This document shows positions 1 through 7,962 of a stretch of DNA of 56,155 nt, one piece after another. The stretch is from contig CANSES010000006.1 of the NCBI GenBank assembly GCA_947645965.1, positions 1 through 56,155 of the forward strand. Direction: 5' to 3'. Position 1 is the first letter of the stretch, and each line of letters begins with the position of its first letter. The position numbers and the translations under genes were made by a program. A model generated the notes under the pieces. It ran no database searches. It worked only from the letters and a program-made list of their open reading frames with translations, and was not told where the DNA came from. The stretch is from an uncultured Enterorhabdus sp. (lineage in GTDB: Bacteria; Actinomycetota; Coriobacteriia; Coriobacteriales; Eggerthellaceae).

Positions 1-158
1 AGGCCATCCCCGGCATCGAGGCGGCCAGCGAGGACGCCATGCTCGTGCACGAGGCCGCCATCGGCAAGATCGCCGGCGACCAGATCGTGAAGCTCATGAC
101 GCTGGGGCTCACCGAGGAAGAGGCCGAGGCCGAGATCCTGGACGACTTTTTGAGCTAG
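1..158 (+). CDS. SufB/SufD-type Fe-S assembly protein, C-terminal end (partial)
   Basis: The reading frame is open from base 3 to a TAG at 156-158, giving 51 residues of a gene that begins before the window. The tail contains HEAAIGKIAGDQ followed by LMTLGLTEEEAEAEI. This matches the C-terminal helix region of the SufB/SufD beta-helix family (HEAsiGki.eeqlfyLmsRGlseeeA), whose members form the SufBCD scaffold for Fe-S cluster assembly in the cytoplasm. SufB and SufD cannot be separated on this fragment. A strong hairpin follows at 182-216, so this is probably the last gene of its operon. Confidence 0.8.
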   Translation, partial: AIPGIEAASEDAMLVHEAAIGKIAGDQIVKLMTLGLTEEEAEAEILDDFLS

Positions 159-181
159 ACGCTGCCGTCCATTGAGAATGC

Positions 182-216
182 GAGGGGGCCCGCACCACCA
201 GCGCCGGGCCCCTCTT
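182..216 (+). terminator. Hairpin terminator after the suf gene
   Basis: GAGGGGGCCCG at 182-192 pairs with CGGGCCCCTC at 205-214, with one bulged G and a 12-nt loop, and is followed by TT. It lies 23 nt after the stop codon of the plus-strand suf gene. Confidence 0.65.
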
Positions 217-231
217 CGTTGTCGGGACTCT

Positions 232-379
232 TCCGTAGGGGCGGCCTTCGACCCGTCTCCAGCAACGCCCTCTACCCCTTCGCTGCCCCTCCGTAGGGGC
301 GGGCTTTAGCCCGCCCGCAGCAACGTCGCCCCGCTCTTCCGCCGTTCTCCCGCAGGGGCGGCCTTCAAGCCGCCCGTCC
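232..379. repeat. Three REP-like palindromic units
   Basis: Three units lie at about 232-267, 290-325 and 350-379. Each starts CCGTAGGGGCGG or CCGCAGGGGCGG and runs into a short GC palindrome of the form GGGCGGGCTTTAGCCCGCCC. Units 1 and 2 also share the trailer CAGCAACG. The first unit is less symmetrical than the other two. Two more members of the same family lie at 38268-38297 and 38324-38354. They fill the gap between the suf gene and fabK, and I see no gene among them. Confidence 0.8.
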
Positions 380-388
380 CCTCGCCTT

Positions 389-1327
389 CTACCCGTACAC
401 CCGCTTCAACTGCGCGTAGGCCTCGTCGGCCTCAGTCATCACATCGCGAATGATGGCGGCCGCGGGCTTCACTTCCTTGATGAGCCCCGAGATCATGCCC
501 GCCGAGAAGGCGCCGCGCTCCACGTCGCCGGCCTGGGCGCGGCTGATGGACCCGGTGCAGTAGGCGTCCAATTCCTCGCTCGTGGCGCCGTTGTCGTAGA
601 GCTCCCAGTAGCCGCGGGTGAAGGGGTTCTGCAGGCAGCGCACCTGTTTCTTGCCCGGCTCGCCGGTCAGCGTGGTAGAGGTGTCGTCGGCCTCGATGAT
701 GAGCTGCTTGTAGTGGATGTCCACAGGGCACTCCTCGGCCACGAGGAAGGCCGTGCCCATCTGCACGCCCACGGCCCCCAGGGCCAGGGCCGCCAGGAAA
801 CCCGCGCCGTCGGCGATGCCGCCGGCGGCCACCACAGGGATGTCCACGGCCTCCACGATCTGGCGCACCATGGGCAGCGTAGTCTGACGGCCGATGTGGC
901 CGCCGCCCTCCATGCCCTCGGCGATGATCACTGCCGCGCCCAGGTCCTGCATCTTCTTCGCCGCGCGGGCGTGGGGCACCAGGCACATGGTGATAATACC
1001 GGCCTCCACGAGCGGCGGGATGATGCGGGCCGGGTTGCCGGCGCTCACGGTCACTGCGGGCACCTGCTCCTCGATGACCACCTGAGTCACCTCTTCGACA
1101 CACTTCGACTCCATGATGAGGTTCACGGCGAAGGGCTTGTCGGTCATACGACGGGCGATGCGAATCTGCTCGCGCACCACCTCGGGCGCGTCGAAGCCCG
1201 ACTGGATCACCCCCAGGCCGCCGCCCTCGCTCACCGTGGCCGCGAAGGCGCCGTCGGAGATGTGGGCCATGCCCCCTTGGATGATGGGATACTCGATGCC
1301 TAAAATGTCACAGAGTGCGGTTCTCAT
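389..1327 (-). CDS. fabK: FabK-like enoyl-ACP reductase / nitronate monooxygenase-family flavoprotein
   Basis: The protein has 312 residues and is predicted to be an FMN-dependent TIM barrel that reduces enoyl-ACP in the cytoplasm. It begins MRTALCDILGIEYPIIQGGMAHI, the usual FabK/2-nitropropane dioxygenase N-terminus. It continues with VAAGGIADGAGFLAALALGA and then VGVQMGTAFLVAEE, the phosphate-binding part of the FMN site. The C-terminal half (KQLIIEA, a TGEPGK loop) resembles FabK more than true nitronate monooxygenases. The frame is open further upstream, but the ATG at 1327 follows an AGGA-type ribosome site and begins exactly where homology begins. The gene is monocistronic between the repeat cluster and the LytTR gene. 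A nitronate monooxygenase activity cannot be excluded. Confidence 0.8.
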   Translation of the reverse strand: MRTALCDILGIEYPIIQGGMAHISDGAFAATVSEGGGLGVIQSGFDAPEVVREQIRIARRMTDKPFAVNLIMESKCVEEVTQVVIEEQVPAVTVSAGNPARIIPPLVEAGIITMCLVPHARAAKKMQDLGAAVIIAEGMEGGGHIGRQTTLPMVRQIVEAVDIPVVAAGGIADGAGFLAALALGAVGVQMGTAFLVAEECPVDIHYKQLIIEADDTSTTLTGEPGKKQVRCLQNPFTRGYWELYDNGATSEELDAYCTGSISRAQAGDVERGAFSAGMISGLIKEVKPAAAIIRDVMTEADEAYAQLKRVYG

Positions 1328-1518
1328 GAGGTCCGTCCTTTCATCGACGCCGGCAAGGCTGCCCCGTCGGCGCGCCGCGCGCAGCCCCCGCTCCTTTCCC
1401 CATGGTAGCGCACCGCCCCGCCCGCCACCGATCCCAAACCTATCACTCTTAGGCGCGAAACCCATAGGCAACGGAATATAAAACGGCCCTCAGAGCCGCC
1501 GGCAAGCCCATGCGCCTT

Positions 1519-2240
1519 CTATCGAGTTTTCAGATAGTGCAGAAACGTCTCACGCGCAACAGCGCTGCGTTGGCGACTGACTGGCACCACCCCACCCGTA
1601 GAAAGGTGCGCCGCTCTCCTGTCAACGCAATCGAGATAGTCCATGTTCACGAGAAAGCTCACGTGGGTGCGCACGAAAGAAGTCGGCAACTGCGCGGCTA
1701 TATCCGATAGCTTGCCGTACGTTATCACCGTGCGGTCGGTCATAACGATATGCACCTTGCGACGCCGACTCTCCAAGAAGATGATTTGGGAAGCCGGCAA
1801 CCGCATCACCGCGCCGGATACGACCACCGGCAGACAGTCGGCCTCTCGCTCGCGTAAATTCGCCACCGCGCGTGTCAAAGCCCCGTGCATCTGCTCGGTC
1901 TGCACGGGTCTCAAGAGAAAGGACATGTGCGGTGTCTCGTACACCCGCGTGCAATACTCGACAGAACCAGCCACATAGATCACCTGTGTGGGGGCGCCTT
2001 TCGGATACAGCGCGGCGACCGCTTGAATGCCGTCAGAGAGCAGACCCCCCCCCCGTGGCCCATTTCGACGTCCATCACGCAAATATCCGCGGGGCCGCGG
2101 GCTTCCTGATGATGCACGAGGGAATCGATAGAGGTGAAGCAGGCTATCTCGAACAGCGAGGCCAAAGGCGAAATGCGCACGAGCTCGCCCAGAATATCGC
2201 ACTGGCGCGGATCGTTATCGACAATGGCAACGGTGTACAC
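1519..2240 (-). pseudogene. LytTR response regulator, frame broken at a 10-base G/C tract
   Basis: The GTG at 2240 follows GGGAGGGG and starts a receiver domain: VYTVAIVDNDPRQ, the acidic pocket, then ADICVMDVEMGH with the phosphoacceptor Asp. At 2045-2054 the coding strand has ten consecutive G. As written, the frame passes into a short nonsense tail ending at 1980. In the next frame the receiver continues (LLSDGIQAVAALYPKGAPTQ, then LLRPVQ) into a complete LytTR DNA-binding domain with ASQIIFLESRRRKVHIVMT and SFVRTHVSFLVNMDYL, ending at 1519. Eleven or eight G would restore one frame of about 240 codons. LytTR regulators usually respond to a membrane histidine kinase, and none is present here. 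The break may be phase variation, inactivation or a homopolymer sequencing error. Confidence 0.8.
2045..2054. repeat. C10 (G10 on the coding strand) homopolymer tract
   Basis: Ten consecutive C lie inside the receiver-domain coding region just after the phosphoacceptor motif DVEMGH. A change of plus one or minus two bases would join the two halves of the response regulator. No other homopolymer this long was noticed in the window. Confidence 0.9.
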
Positions 2241-2538
2241 GAGGTCCCCTCCCTTTGAGAAAATGCAGCGTCCATTATCCCAAAACCCGAATGATCGCCG
2301 CAACCAATGTCATACTCAGTCGTTTTAATGTAACGGTTCGTACTTCCCTTTACGCACTGAGGCGCGAGCGGCACGCCCCAACGCTCCCCACGGCCTCTTC
2401 GAAGAAACCCCGATGCCTCGTAGATGCCCGCGATTTGCGGTAACCATTGGCATGCTTGGTGTCATATTCGGCATTCCCCTCGCGAGGCAAGTGCGCTACC
2501 GTGATACTTGTCGTATTCTTCCGCGAGATTGAGGTGCC
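2241..2538. other. Divergent intergenic region between LytTR gene and lipoprotein
   Basis: This 298-base gap separates the divergently transcribed response regulator and lipoprotein genes, so it should hold both promoters. It is relatively AT-rich. The sequence TAACGGTTCG around 2330 resembles a LytTR-type half-site and has a weaker neighbour (CAGTCGTTTT) upstream. I cannot assign a -10/-35 pair with confidence and see no gene here. Confidence 0.35.
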
Positions 2539-3345
2539 ATGAGCCATCCACTGCCTTTTCGCATCGGTTTTCTTTTTGCCGCGACGCTCTTACTTGCTTC
2601 GACCGTCCTCCTCGACGGATGTGCTCCCAAAGAGCCCCGCTCCTTAAATACGGACGGTGCCGCAGCCTATCCCACCCTGCGATTCTCCCAAGATTCGGCC
2701 ACCTTCGCAGTGGGAGATGCCCTCAGCGTCGAAGAGTTCCGCCAGCCGGGCACCACCACGTTGCTGCTTTACCATCGGGACGGCAACGGCGAGCGGATGA
2801 AAACCGACAGCATGGAGGTGATCATAGAGGTTCCCGGTGAGCCCCTGTGCCGTACCACGCCGGCGTCCTTTCTAGCGGGCACCCTCTGCCCCTCGACCGA
2901 CCAGGTGAGCGCATTCGTCCGCGATAACGGGTTGTCGCTGGCCATAACGGAAGCATCGCTCAACGAAAACCAGCAGGAGGCGGAACGCCGCGCGCTCGAA
3001 AACGATCCCAACTCTTTCATGTCCCTGGAGACCCTCGCAGTTATCGACATGGCCCTCGTCGATTCCGCCGGTCACACCCCCGCCTTCGATCCCCAATTCG
3101 CCGAAGCGCGCTACACGGTATGCCTTCCCCTGGAAGGCATCCTCGCCGAAGCCGATCCCGCCTCCCTCACGGTCAGCATGTACTACGAGGCCGGCGACAG
3201 CGCACAGCTCGATAGCTGGACGCAAGACGGATGCCTCTACTTCGTCACAAGCCCCACCACGCTCTACCAAGACATGGAGGGCACGCCCTATTTCGACGAG
3301 GCCTATCTCCCGCGCCATATAATCAGAGGGCAGCCGCACGCTTAA
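2539..3345 (+). CDS. Putative lipoprotein of unknown function
   Basis: The protein has 268 residues and I do not recognise its family. The N-terminus is a lipoprotein signal: a short basic start, the hydrophobic stretch IGFLFAATLLLASTVLL, then the lipobox LLDGC with the lipidated Cys near residue 28. The mature part is acidic, soluble-looking and beta-rich, with no repeats or catalytic motif that I can name. A GAGGTG ribosome site lies just before the ATG. It is divergent from the LytTR regulator, so regulation by it is plausible. Downstream lies a decayed gene that may once have been its partner. Confidence 0.75.
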   Translation: MSHPLPFRIGFLFAATLLLASTVLLDGCAPKEPRSLNTDGAAAYPTLRFSQDSATFAVGDALSVEEFRQPGTTTLLLYHRDGNGERMKTDSMEVIIEVPGEPLCRTTPASFLAGTLCPSTDQVSAFVRDNGLSLAITEASLNENQQEAERRALENDPNSFMSLETLAVIDMALVDSAGHTPAFDPQFAEARYTVCLPLEGILAEADPASLTVSMYYEAGDSAQLDSWTQDGCLYFVTSPTTLYQDMEGTPYFDEAYLPRHIIRGQPHA

Positions 3346-3466
3346 TGAAAGTTGTTACGTTAGGGAAACCAGAGATTCCAAGAGCGTTGTGAGCCGCTCG
3401 GTCTTCTTCTAACTTAGTGATGTTTATACCCATCGGCCGAGACGAGAAAGCGCCCGGCCCGAAACG

Positions 3467-3800
3467 GTGTCGCCCGTTTACATCAACCCCGAAACCGGCG
3501 AGCAAACCGGCGATCCTTCCCAAGGCAAACCCATGATGAGGGATATCCCGAAGTGCACTTACGAATGGAGCGAGCACGGGGCCATGGAAAAGGTCACCGA
3601 ATACGATGAGAGCGGAGCGGCAGGCCCACGGCGAGAATCATCTTCGACGACACCTCCAAGGGGCCCCTCTACGAGTTCTACGCCTATGATTCCCGGGGTC
3701 GTTTGAAGGCCGAGGTGGGCACCATTACGTGGAGAATGATGAGAACCTCTCCGTCACGCCCCAGCAACTGATGGACGAGGCTCGAGCGAGCATCGCCTAA
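3467..3800 (+). pseudogene. Decayed gene fragment with at least two frameshifts
   Basis: Three consecutive stretches read sensibly only when the frame is changed. The first is VSPVYINPETGEQTGDPSQG through WSEHGAMEKVTEYDESG. The second, near 3632-3720, reads IIFDDTSKGPLYEFYAYDSRGRL. The third reads VENDENLSVTPQQLMDEARA and ends in TAA at 3800. The joined product would be a soluble, charged protein of roughly 110 residues of unknown family. At least two indels make it non-functional. A strong terminator follows at 3822-3858, as expected for a former operon end. The 121 nt before it (3346-3466) hold no other gene. Confidence 0.7.
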
Positions 3801-3821
3801 TTCGTCCCTCCTCGTAAAAGC

Positions 3822-3858
3822 AAAGCGGTCCGCGAGCACAAACTCGCGGACCGCTTTT
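3822..3858. terminator. Bidirectional hairpin terminator
   Basis: AAAGCGGTCCGCGAG (3822-3836) pairs perfectly with CTCGCGGACCGCTTT (3843-3857) around a 6-nt loop, with T-rich sequence on both sides. It can stop transcription from either direction. Confidence 0.85.
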
Positions 3859-3867
3859 GGTTGGCGG

Positions 3868-3924
3868 CGTTGAGGAAACGTCAGTCTGACGCAGAGTGTC
3901 ATCGATAACGACAACGGCGCGCAA
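3868..3924 (-). pseudogene. 5' remnant of a second response-regulator gene
   Basis: A GGAGGGAGGGG ribosome site precedes a TTG at 3924. The next 18 codons read LRAVVVIDDTLRQTDVSS, which parallels the start of the LytTR regulator at 2240 (VYTVAIVDNDPRQCDILG). The upstream DNA also resembles the leader of that gene. The similarity stops after about 18 codons, right before the terminator, so only the first strand of a receiver domain survives. I infer a partial duplication or a deletion scar. Confidence 0.55.
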
Positions 3925-4119
3925 GAGGCCCCTCCCTCCTTAAGGAAACACGAAGCGCGCCATTCTGAGAACTCAAGCAACCGCTGCAAAATGTGACAGC
4001 AGGCAAACCAACAATGTCAGAGTCGTTGTTTCCACCCCATTGTTAACGCTATCGTTCGTTCGGTTAGCCCGGGAATGAGCATGAGCCATTCCGCGCCCTG
4101 GCGAGAGAGGACTCCGGCT

Positions 4120-5526
4120 ATGTACTGTGCCCATTGCGGCGCCCCGCTTGAGGAAGGGGCGTCGTTCTGCGCTCAATGCGCAGCACCTATTGACAGAGAC
4201 ACATCGACTCAATCAGCGGAAGAAGCGGCAAGCTCCGAGGATCGTAAGGAGGATTCTGCACCTGACGACGAGCCCACCGTCCCCGCCCCAGAGACTCCAT
4301 CCCCTGCTGATTCGAACAAAACGCCCGTTAAACCAGTGCCGGCCGCCTCTCCTAAGGCGCCAGCGATGCTGAGCACGCCAAAGAAGGTGAGCCTGGGAAT
4401 CGGGTGCGCGGCGCTCATCATCAGCATCGGCATTGTCACTGCCGCCAACATGGGCGCATTCAGCGCGAGTCTCTCCGACACGGGCGCCACTTCTGGCCTC
4501 TTCTACGACGGGCCCTCCGAGGAACAGATATTGAGCGATCTCGACCTCGAAAGCGCCGCCAGCACCTTATCTTACGAGGGCGATTGGTACGCCCCCCAAG
4601 AACCGACCCTCAGTCATACTTCCGAACTGGAACTGACCTACGACGAAGCGGACATGAAGGAATACACCGTCACGGCCGTGTACGAGTCAGACGATCTCAC
4701 TACTGAAAGCACCGTTATGGTGGACTACGAAAAAATTGACGGAGCATGGGTAGTCGTCGATTTTCTCGAGACATCACGGTGCGTCTCGCCCAAAACCGCG
4801 CCGAGCGAAGCAGTCGTGATCGACCATGCTCCCTCAATGATGCAGATTGCCGACGAGAGCCATCCTACTTACGACTCCGATGACAATGCCCTCGAGCTCA
4901 CTGATCTATACCGCGACAATTTCCAACCGACCATCGAGAGCACAGAGTTCTATATAGACGATGGGGATGCTTACGCCACGATCAACATCGCCGCTACCGA
5001 TGGCTTTACCTCCTACAGAGGTCAGATCAAAGCGACGCTTGAATGGACCGGTACCGACTGGGAAATCGTCGACTGCCACGCCACCGAAGGCGCCTACAAG
5101 GCAGACTATTCGAGCCTGATCGGAACTTGGGTAGGCGAATATGTGGAGGATAGCTCAAGCAGCTTCAATTGCTACGCCGGACGATACACCCCCGCCAGAA
5201 TGACCATACAGAGCGTTGATGCTCTGTCGAAGACCGCTCGGATTGATTTCACGATTCTCGTGCACGACCACAAACCCGGAGCATCGGACAATCCCGTAGA
5301 AAGCTATTCGGGCGATGAAGTTGTCGCTGTGGAAAACGCTCTGGTCAACCTGGATATCGACTCGGACCATCTGGGAGACTATCGAGGAGAGCAGCCCTGC
5401 GATTTCCGCATAGAACTCGATCGAAAGAGCGGAATCAGCGTAACGGTGTATTCATTCTATAGCGATGCAAATATGTTTACCTACCCCCACGACGCATTTG
5501 TCATGAAGAAGGAATCAGGAAACTAG
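4120..5526 (+). CDS. Zinc-ribbon membrane-anchored protein with extracellular domain
   Basis: The protein has 468 residues. It opens with a double-CxxC zinc ribbon (MYCAHCGAPLEEGASFCAQC), followed by an acidic and Pro-rich linker of about 75 residues. One transmembrane helix (LGIGCAALIISIGIVTAANMG) then leads to a large, acidic, Tyr- and Asp-rich domain predicted to lie outside the cell. The ATG at 4120 is chosen because GAGAGAGGA lies ahead of it and the zinc ribbon starts there; an in-frame ATG 45 bases upstream has no such site. This is the zinc_ribbon_2 plus single-TM architecture common in Coriobacteriia and Firmicutes. The function is unknown. It is the first of three genes of this kind. 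Confidence 0.75.
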   Translation: MYCAHCGAPLEEGASFCAQCAAPIDRDTSTQSAEEAASSEDRKEDSAPDDEPTVPAPETPSPADSNKTPVKPVPAASPKAPAMLSTPKKVSLGIGCAALIISIGIVTAANMGAFSASLSDTGATSGLFYDGPSEEQILSDLDLESAASTLSYEGDWYAPQEPTLSHTSELELTYDEADMKEYTVTAVYESDDLTTESTVMVDYEKIDGAWVVVDFLETSRCVSPKTAPSEAVVIDHAPSMMQIADESHPTYDSDDNALELTDLYRDNFQPTIESTEFYIDDGDAYATINIAATDGFTSYRGQIKATLEWTGTDWEIVDCHATEGAYKADYSSLIGTWVGEYVEDSSSSFNCYAGRYTPARMTIQSVDALSKTARIDFTILVHDHKPGASDNPVESYSGDEVVAVENALVNLDIDSDHLGDYRGEQPCDFRIELDRKSGISVTVYSFYSDANMFTYPHDAFVMKKESGN

Positions 5527-5536
5527 AGGAGGCCCC

Positions 5537-6046
5537 ATGTACTGCACTAATTGCGGCAAACAGCTCAACGACGACGCGCGATTCTGCCCCCACTGCGCCT
5601 ATCCAACTAAAAACGCCGATACCGCCAACGGCACCTCCACATCGAATCCCGCGCCGGCAGCCAATGCGACTGTCACTCCCCCGGCTGGACCGGCCGGCGC
5701 CCCGGCGCCGACTCCCAACCCCTCTCCGACACCGCATACCACCAACGCCTCCGCAGAAGCGACGCCCTCAGGATCGACGCTGGGCATTCTCGGGCTCATC
5801 ATCGGCATTCTATCTTGCGTGCTCCTCTTTGTTGCGGGTCCCCAAGCCGTCCTGCCGGCCATCGCCGCTTTGGTGCTCTGCCTCGTAAGTCTCCAAAAGA
5901 AAGAGGAGGGCACGTCCCGCGCACCGGCTATCGTGGGCCTCTGCTTCGCCTCGTTCGCCCTCTTTAACGCGATGGCCTTCTTCGGTTGCGTCTCGATGAT
6001 GATCGGCGCCGACAACTCCCTGCGCCTCCTCGGCATGCCCCTGTAG
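5537..6046 (+). CDS. Zinc-ribbon membrane protein with several TM helices
   Basis: The protein has 169 residues. The N-terminal zinc ribbon is MYCTNCGKQLNDDARFCPHC. A linker rich in Ala, Pro and Thr follows (residues about 30-80), then about three hydrophobic segments: TLGILGLIIGILSCVLLFVAG, AVLPAIAALVLCLVSL and APAIVGLCFASFALFNAMAFFG. The membrane part resembles DUF4190-type domains. It starts 10 bases after the previous stop with an AGGAGG ribosome site, so it is co-transcribed. The function is unknown. Confidence 0.75.
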   Translation: MYCTNCGKQLNDDARFCPHCAYPTKNADTANGTSTSNPAPAANATVTPPAGPAGAPAPTPNPSPTPHTTNASAEATPSGSTLGILGLIIGILSCVLLFVAGPQAVLPAIAALVLCLVSLQKKEEGTSRAPAIVGLCFASFALFNAMAFFGCVSMMIGADNSLRLLGMPL

Positions 6047-6087
6047 ATCCGAAAATCCACCTTGCCACCCCGAAAAGGAGTCGTATT

Positions 6088-6885
6088 GTGTTCTGCGCCC
6101 ATTGCGGAAGATCTCTTTTGGACGAAAGCCTCTTTTGCGAGCATTGCGGACAACCTGTCGACAAGCCGGACGGTGCGCTCAACAGCATCCCTCCGACACG
6201 CGTGACGGTCGTTTCCTCCAATGCCTCATCAAGCAGACGGTTCCTCGCCTCCGCATCCGTGGACCACTCGCACTGGAAGTCGGCCCTTAAGCCCTACCTC
6301 CCGATCATCATTGCAAGCGCAGTCGCCATTCTCCTCATAGGGGCGGCCATCGCATACGCCGTCACAACGACCCAGCACTCCGAGGATGCCAACCGCACCG
6401 GAGAAACCGCCCAAAGCGAGACCGCTGGCGAAAGCAGCGACGCTCAACAAGAAGACGAGGCAATACCCGGCAGCGACGCTGATGAAGGGCAGCGTGCGGC
6501 GGACTCTCCAGATAGCGCAAAGGGGCAGGCCGCCGCCGACTCAACCGCCGAGCAGTCGCCGGGCACTGCCCTCGAAAGCGAACTAACTGCCTCTGATTAT
6601 CTTCTTCCCGAAAGCGGTAGCCGGTACTACTCTGAAGCAGAACTCACCTCGCTGAGCGATTGGGAGCTCTACGTCGCGCGAAACGAGATTTTCGCTCGTC
6701 ACGGACGCATATTCGACAACCAGGATCTCAGGGAGTACTTCGAAAGCCAGAGTTGGTACGAGCCACGCTACACCCCCGAAGAGTTCGATGCTCTTGGCGA
6801 TACCGCTGTGAACGACTATGAGCGAGCCAACTCGCAAGCCATTCTCACTATCGAGAGAAATCGAGGATCACAGTACGCGCTTTAG
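6088..6885 (+). CDS. Zinc-ribbon protein with extracellular YARHG domain
   Basis: The protein has 265 residues. The GTG at 6088 is chosen because AAGGAG lies 8 bases ahead and the zinc ribbon (CAHCGRSL then CEHCGQPV) starts immediately. One transmembrane helix (YLPIIIASAVAILLIGAAIAYAV) is followed by an acidic, low-complexity linker. The C-terminal YARHG domain contains LSDWELYVARNEIFARHGRIF and ESQSWYEP. YARHG domains are typically extracellular and linked to the cell surface or peptidoglycan, but their biochemistry is unknown. It is the third gene of the zinc-ribbon operon and is followed by a terminator. Confidence 0.85.
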   Translation: MFCAHCGRSLLDESLFCEHCGQPVDKPDGALNSIPPTRVTVVSSNASSSRRFLASASVDHSHWKSALKPYLPIIIASAVAILLIGAAIAYAVTTTQHSEDANRTGETAQSETAGESSDAQQEDEAIPGSDADEGQRAADSPDSAKGQAAADSTAEQSPGTALESELTASDYLLPESGSRYYSEAELTSLSDWELYVARNEIFARHGRIFDNQDLREYFESQSWYEPRYTPEEFDALGDTAVNDYERANSQAILTIERNRGSQYAL

Positions 6886-6890
6886 CAACA

Positions 6891-6924
6891 AACCGGCCCG
6901 CAAGCACAGGCTCGCGGGCCGGTT
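6891..6924. terminator. Terminator of the zinc-ribbon operon
   Basis: AACCGGCCCGC (6891-6901) pairs with GCGGGCCGGTT (6914-6924) around a 12-nt loop. It lies between two converging genes and can serve both. Confidence 0.8.
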
Positions 6925-6951
6925 CACTACAGGTCGGCAGAGAAGATGGGG

Positions 6952-7962
6952 CTACTCGCCATCCCCATCGGAGCCGTCGCCGTCGGAGTTGTCGTTCCCC
7001 GAATCGCCATTGTCGGAATCCCCGTCGCCGTTGTCGCCGTCGCTGGTGCTGTCGCCGTCGCTGTTGTCACCATCGGAGGTATCGCCGCCGTTGTCGTCGG
7101 CAGTGGCCTGGTCGCCGGTGTCGCCGGCCGGGGCGCTGCCGTCGCCGATGACGGTGAGACCGTCGAGGGCCACGCTGGCACCGAGCCACTTGCGCTCGAT
7201 GACGTCGATGGTGCCGTTGCTCACCAGGTTCGTCAGCACGTCGCCGGCGGCCTGCTGCAAATCGACGTTCTCGGCGGACACGGCCATGCAGTAGCCGCTC
7301 GGCTTCATGAGCATGGCCACCACCGACACGTCCAAGCCCTGGCCGTGGGCCGCGTACAGGCCGATGATGGCATCGGCGGCCACGTACTGCACCGTGCCGG
7401 CCTGCAAGGCGGCGAAGGCGTCGCTCAGGCTGTTCGTGGAGGTCAGGGAATCCTGGCCGAACTCGTTGGACACGGCCCATGCGCTCTTGGAGGACACCTG
7501 GGCGGCGAAAGTGGCGCCGGAATCGGCCGTGGGCACACCGGCATCGGGGCTCAGGGCGAACAGCGCGATGCCCGTAGGCAGGTAGGACGACGAGACCCAG
7601 TAGTCGCTATCGGCGTTGGCGGCGTCGATGCCCAGCACGACGTCCACCTTGCCCTCGGCGATGAACGAGGCCGGGTCGCTGCCCACATCCACGATGGACA
7701 CCTTCAGGCCCAGCTCGTCGGCGATGGCCGAGGCGATGTCCACGTCGATGCCGATGATCTTGCCGCTTCCCATGCCGGCCAGCGGAGGATTCTCGGTGTT
7801 CACGCCCACGCGCAGCGTGCCCTCCTCGCCGATCACGGGCGGCGCCACCGTGGCCTCCTTCAGCGGGGGCTGGTAGTTGTTCGAGCCGTTGCACCCGCAC
7901 AGTGCGAGCGCCATGCAGGCGAGCGCCGCCGCGGCGGCCATGACGAGTATGCGTCTTCTCAC
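6952..7962 (-). CDS. Family-3 solute-binding lipoprotein (amino-acid ABC type) with acidic repeat tail
   Basis: The protein has 336 residues. The GTG at 7962 is chosen because GGAGG lies 6 bases ahead and it yields an ideal lipoprotein signal (VRRRILVMAAAAALACMALALCGC). The body is a bacterial extracellular solute-binding protein family 3 domain: LRVGVNTENPPLAGM, IIGIDVDIASAIADELGL, then a second lobe with AVSNEFGQDS. After about residue 285 comes an Asp/Gly/Ser/Asn tail (DGDNGDGDSDNGDSG and similar) coded by imperfect tandem codons. No permease or ATPase gene is adjacent, so it is an orphan receptor or works with transporters elsewhere. The ligand is probably an amino acid, by family only. 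Confidence 0.8.
   Translation of the reverse strand: MRRRILVMAAAAALACMALALCGCNGSNNYQPPLKEATVAPPVIGEEGTLRVGVNTENPPLAGMGSGKIIGIDVDIASAIADELGLKVSIVDVGSDPASFIAEGKVDVVLGIDAANADSDYWVSSSYLPTGIALFALSPDAGVPTADSGATFAAQVSSKSAWAVSNEFGQDSLTSTNSLSDAFAALQAGTVQYVAADAIIGLYAAHGQGLDVSVVAMLMKPSGYCMAVSAENVDLQQAAGDVLTNLVSNGTIDVIERKWLGASVALDGLTVIGDGSAPAGDTGDQATADDNGGDTSDGDNSDGDSTSDGDNGDGDSDNGDSGNDNSDGDGSDGDGE

Noticed and set aside
232..379. CRISPR array
   Set aside because: There are only three units, spacing is uneven, the units are palindromic and imperfect, and no cas genes are near. REP-like elements fit better.
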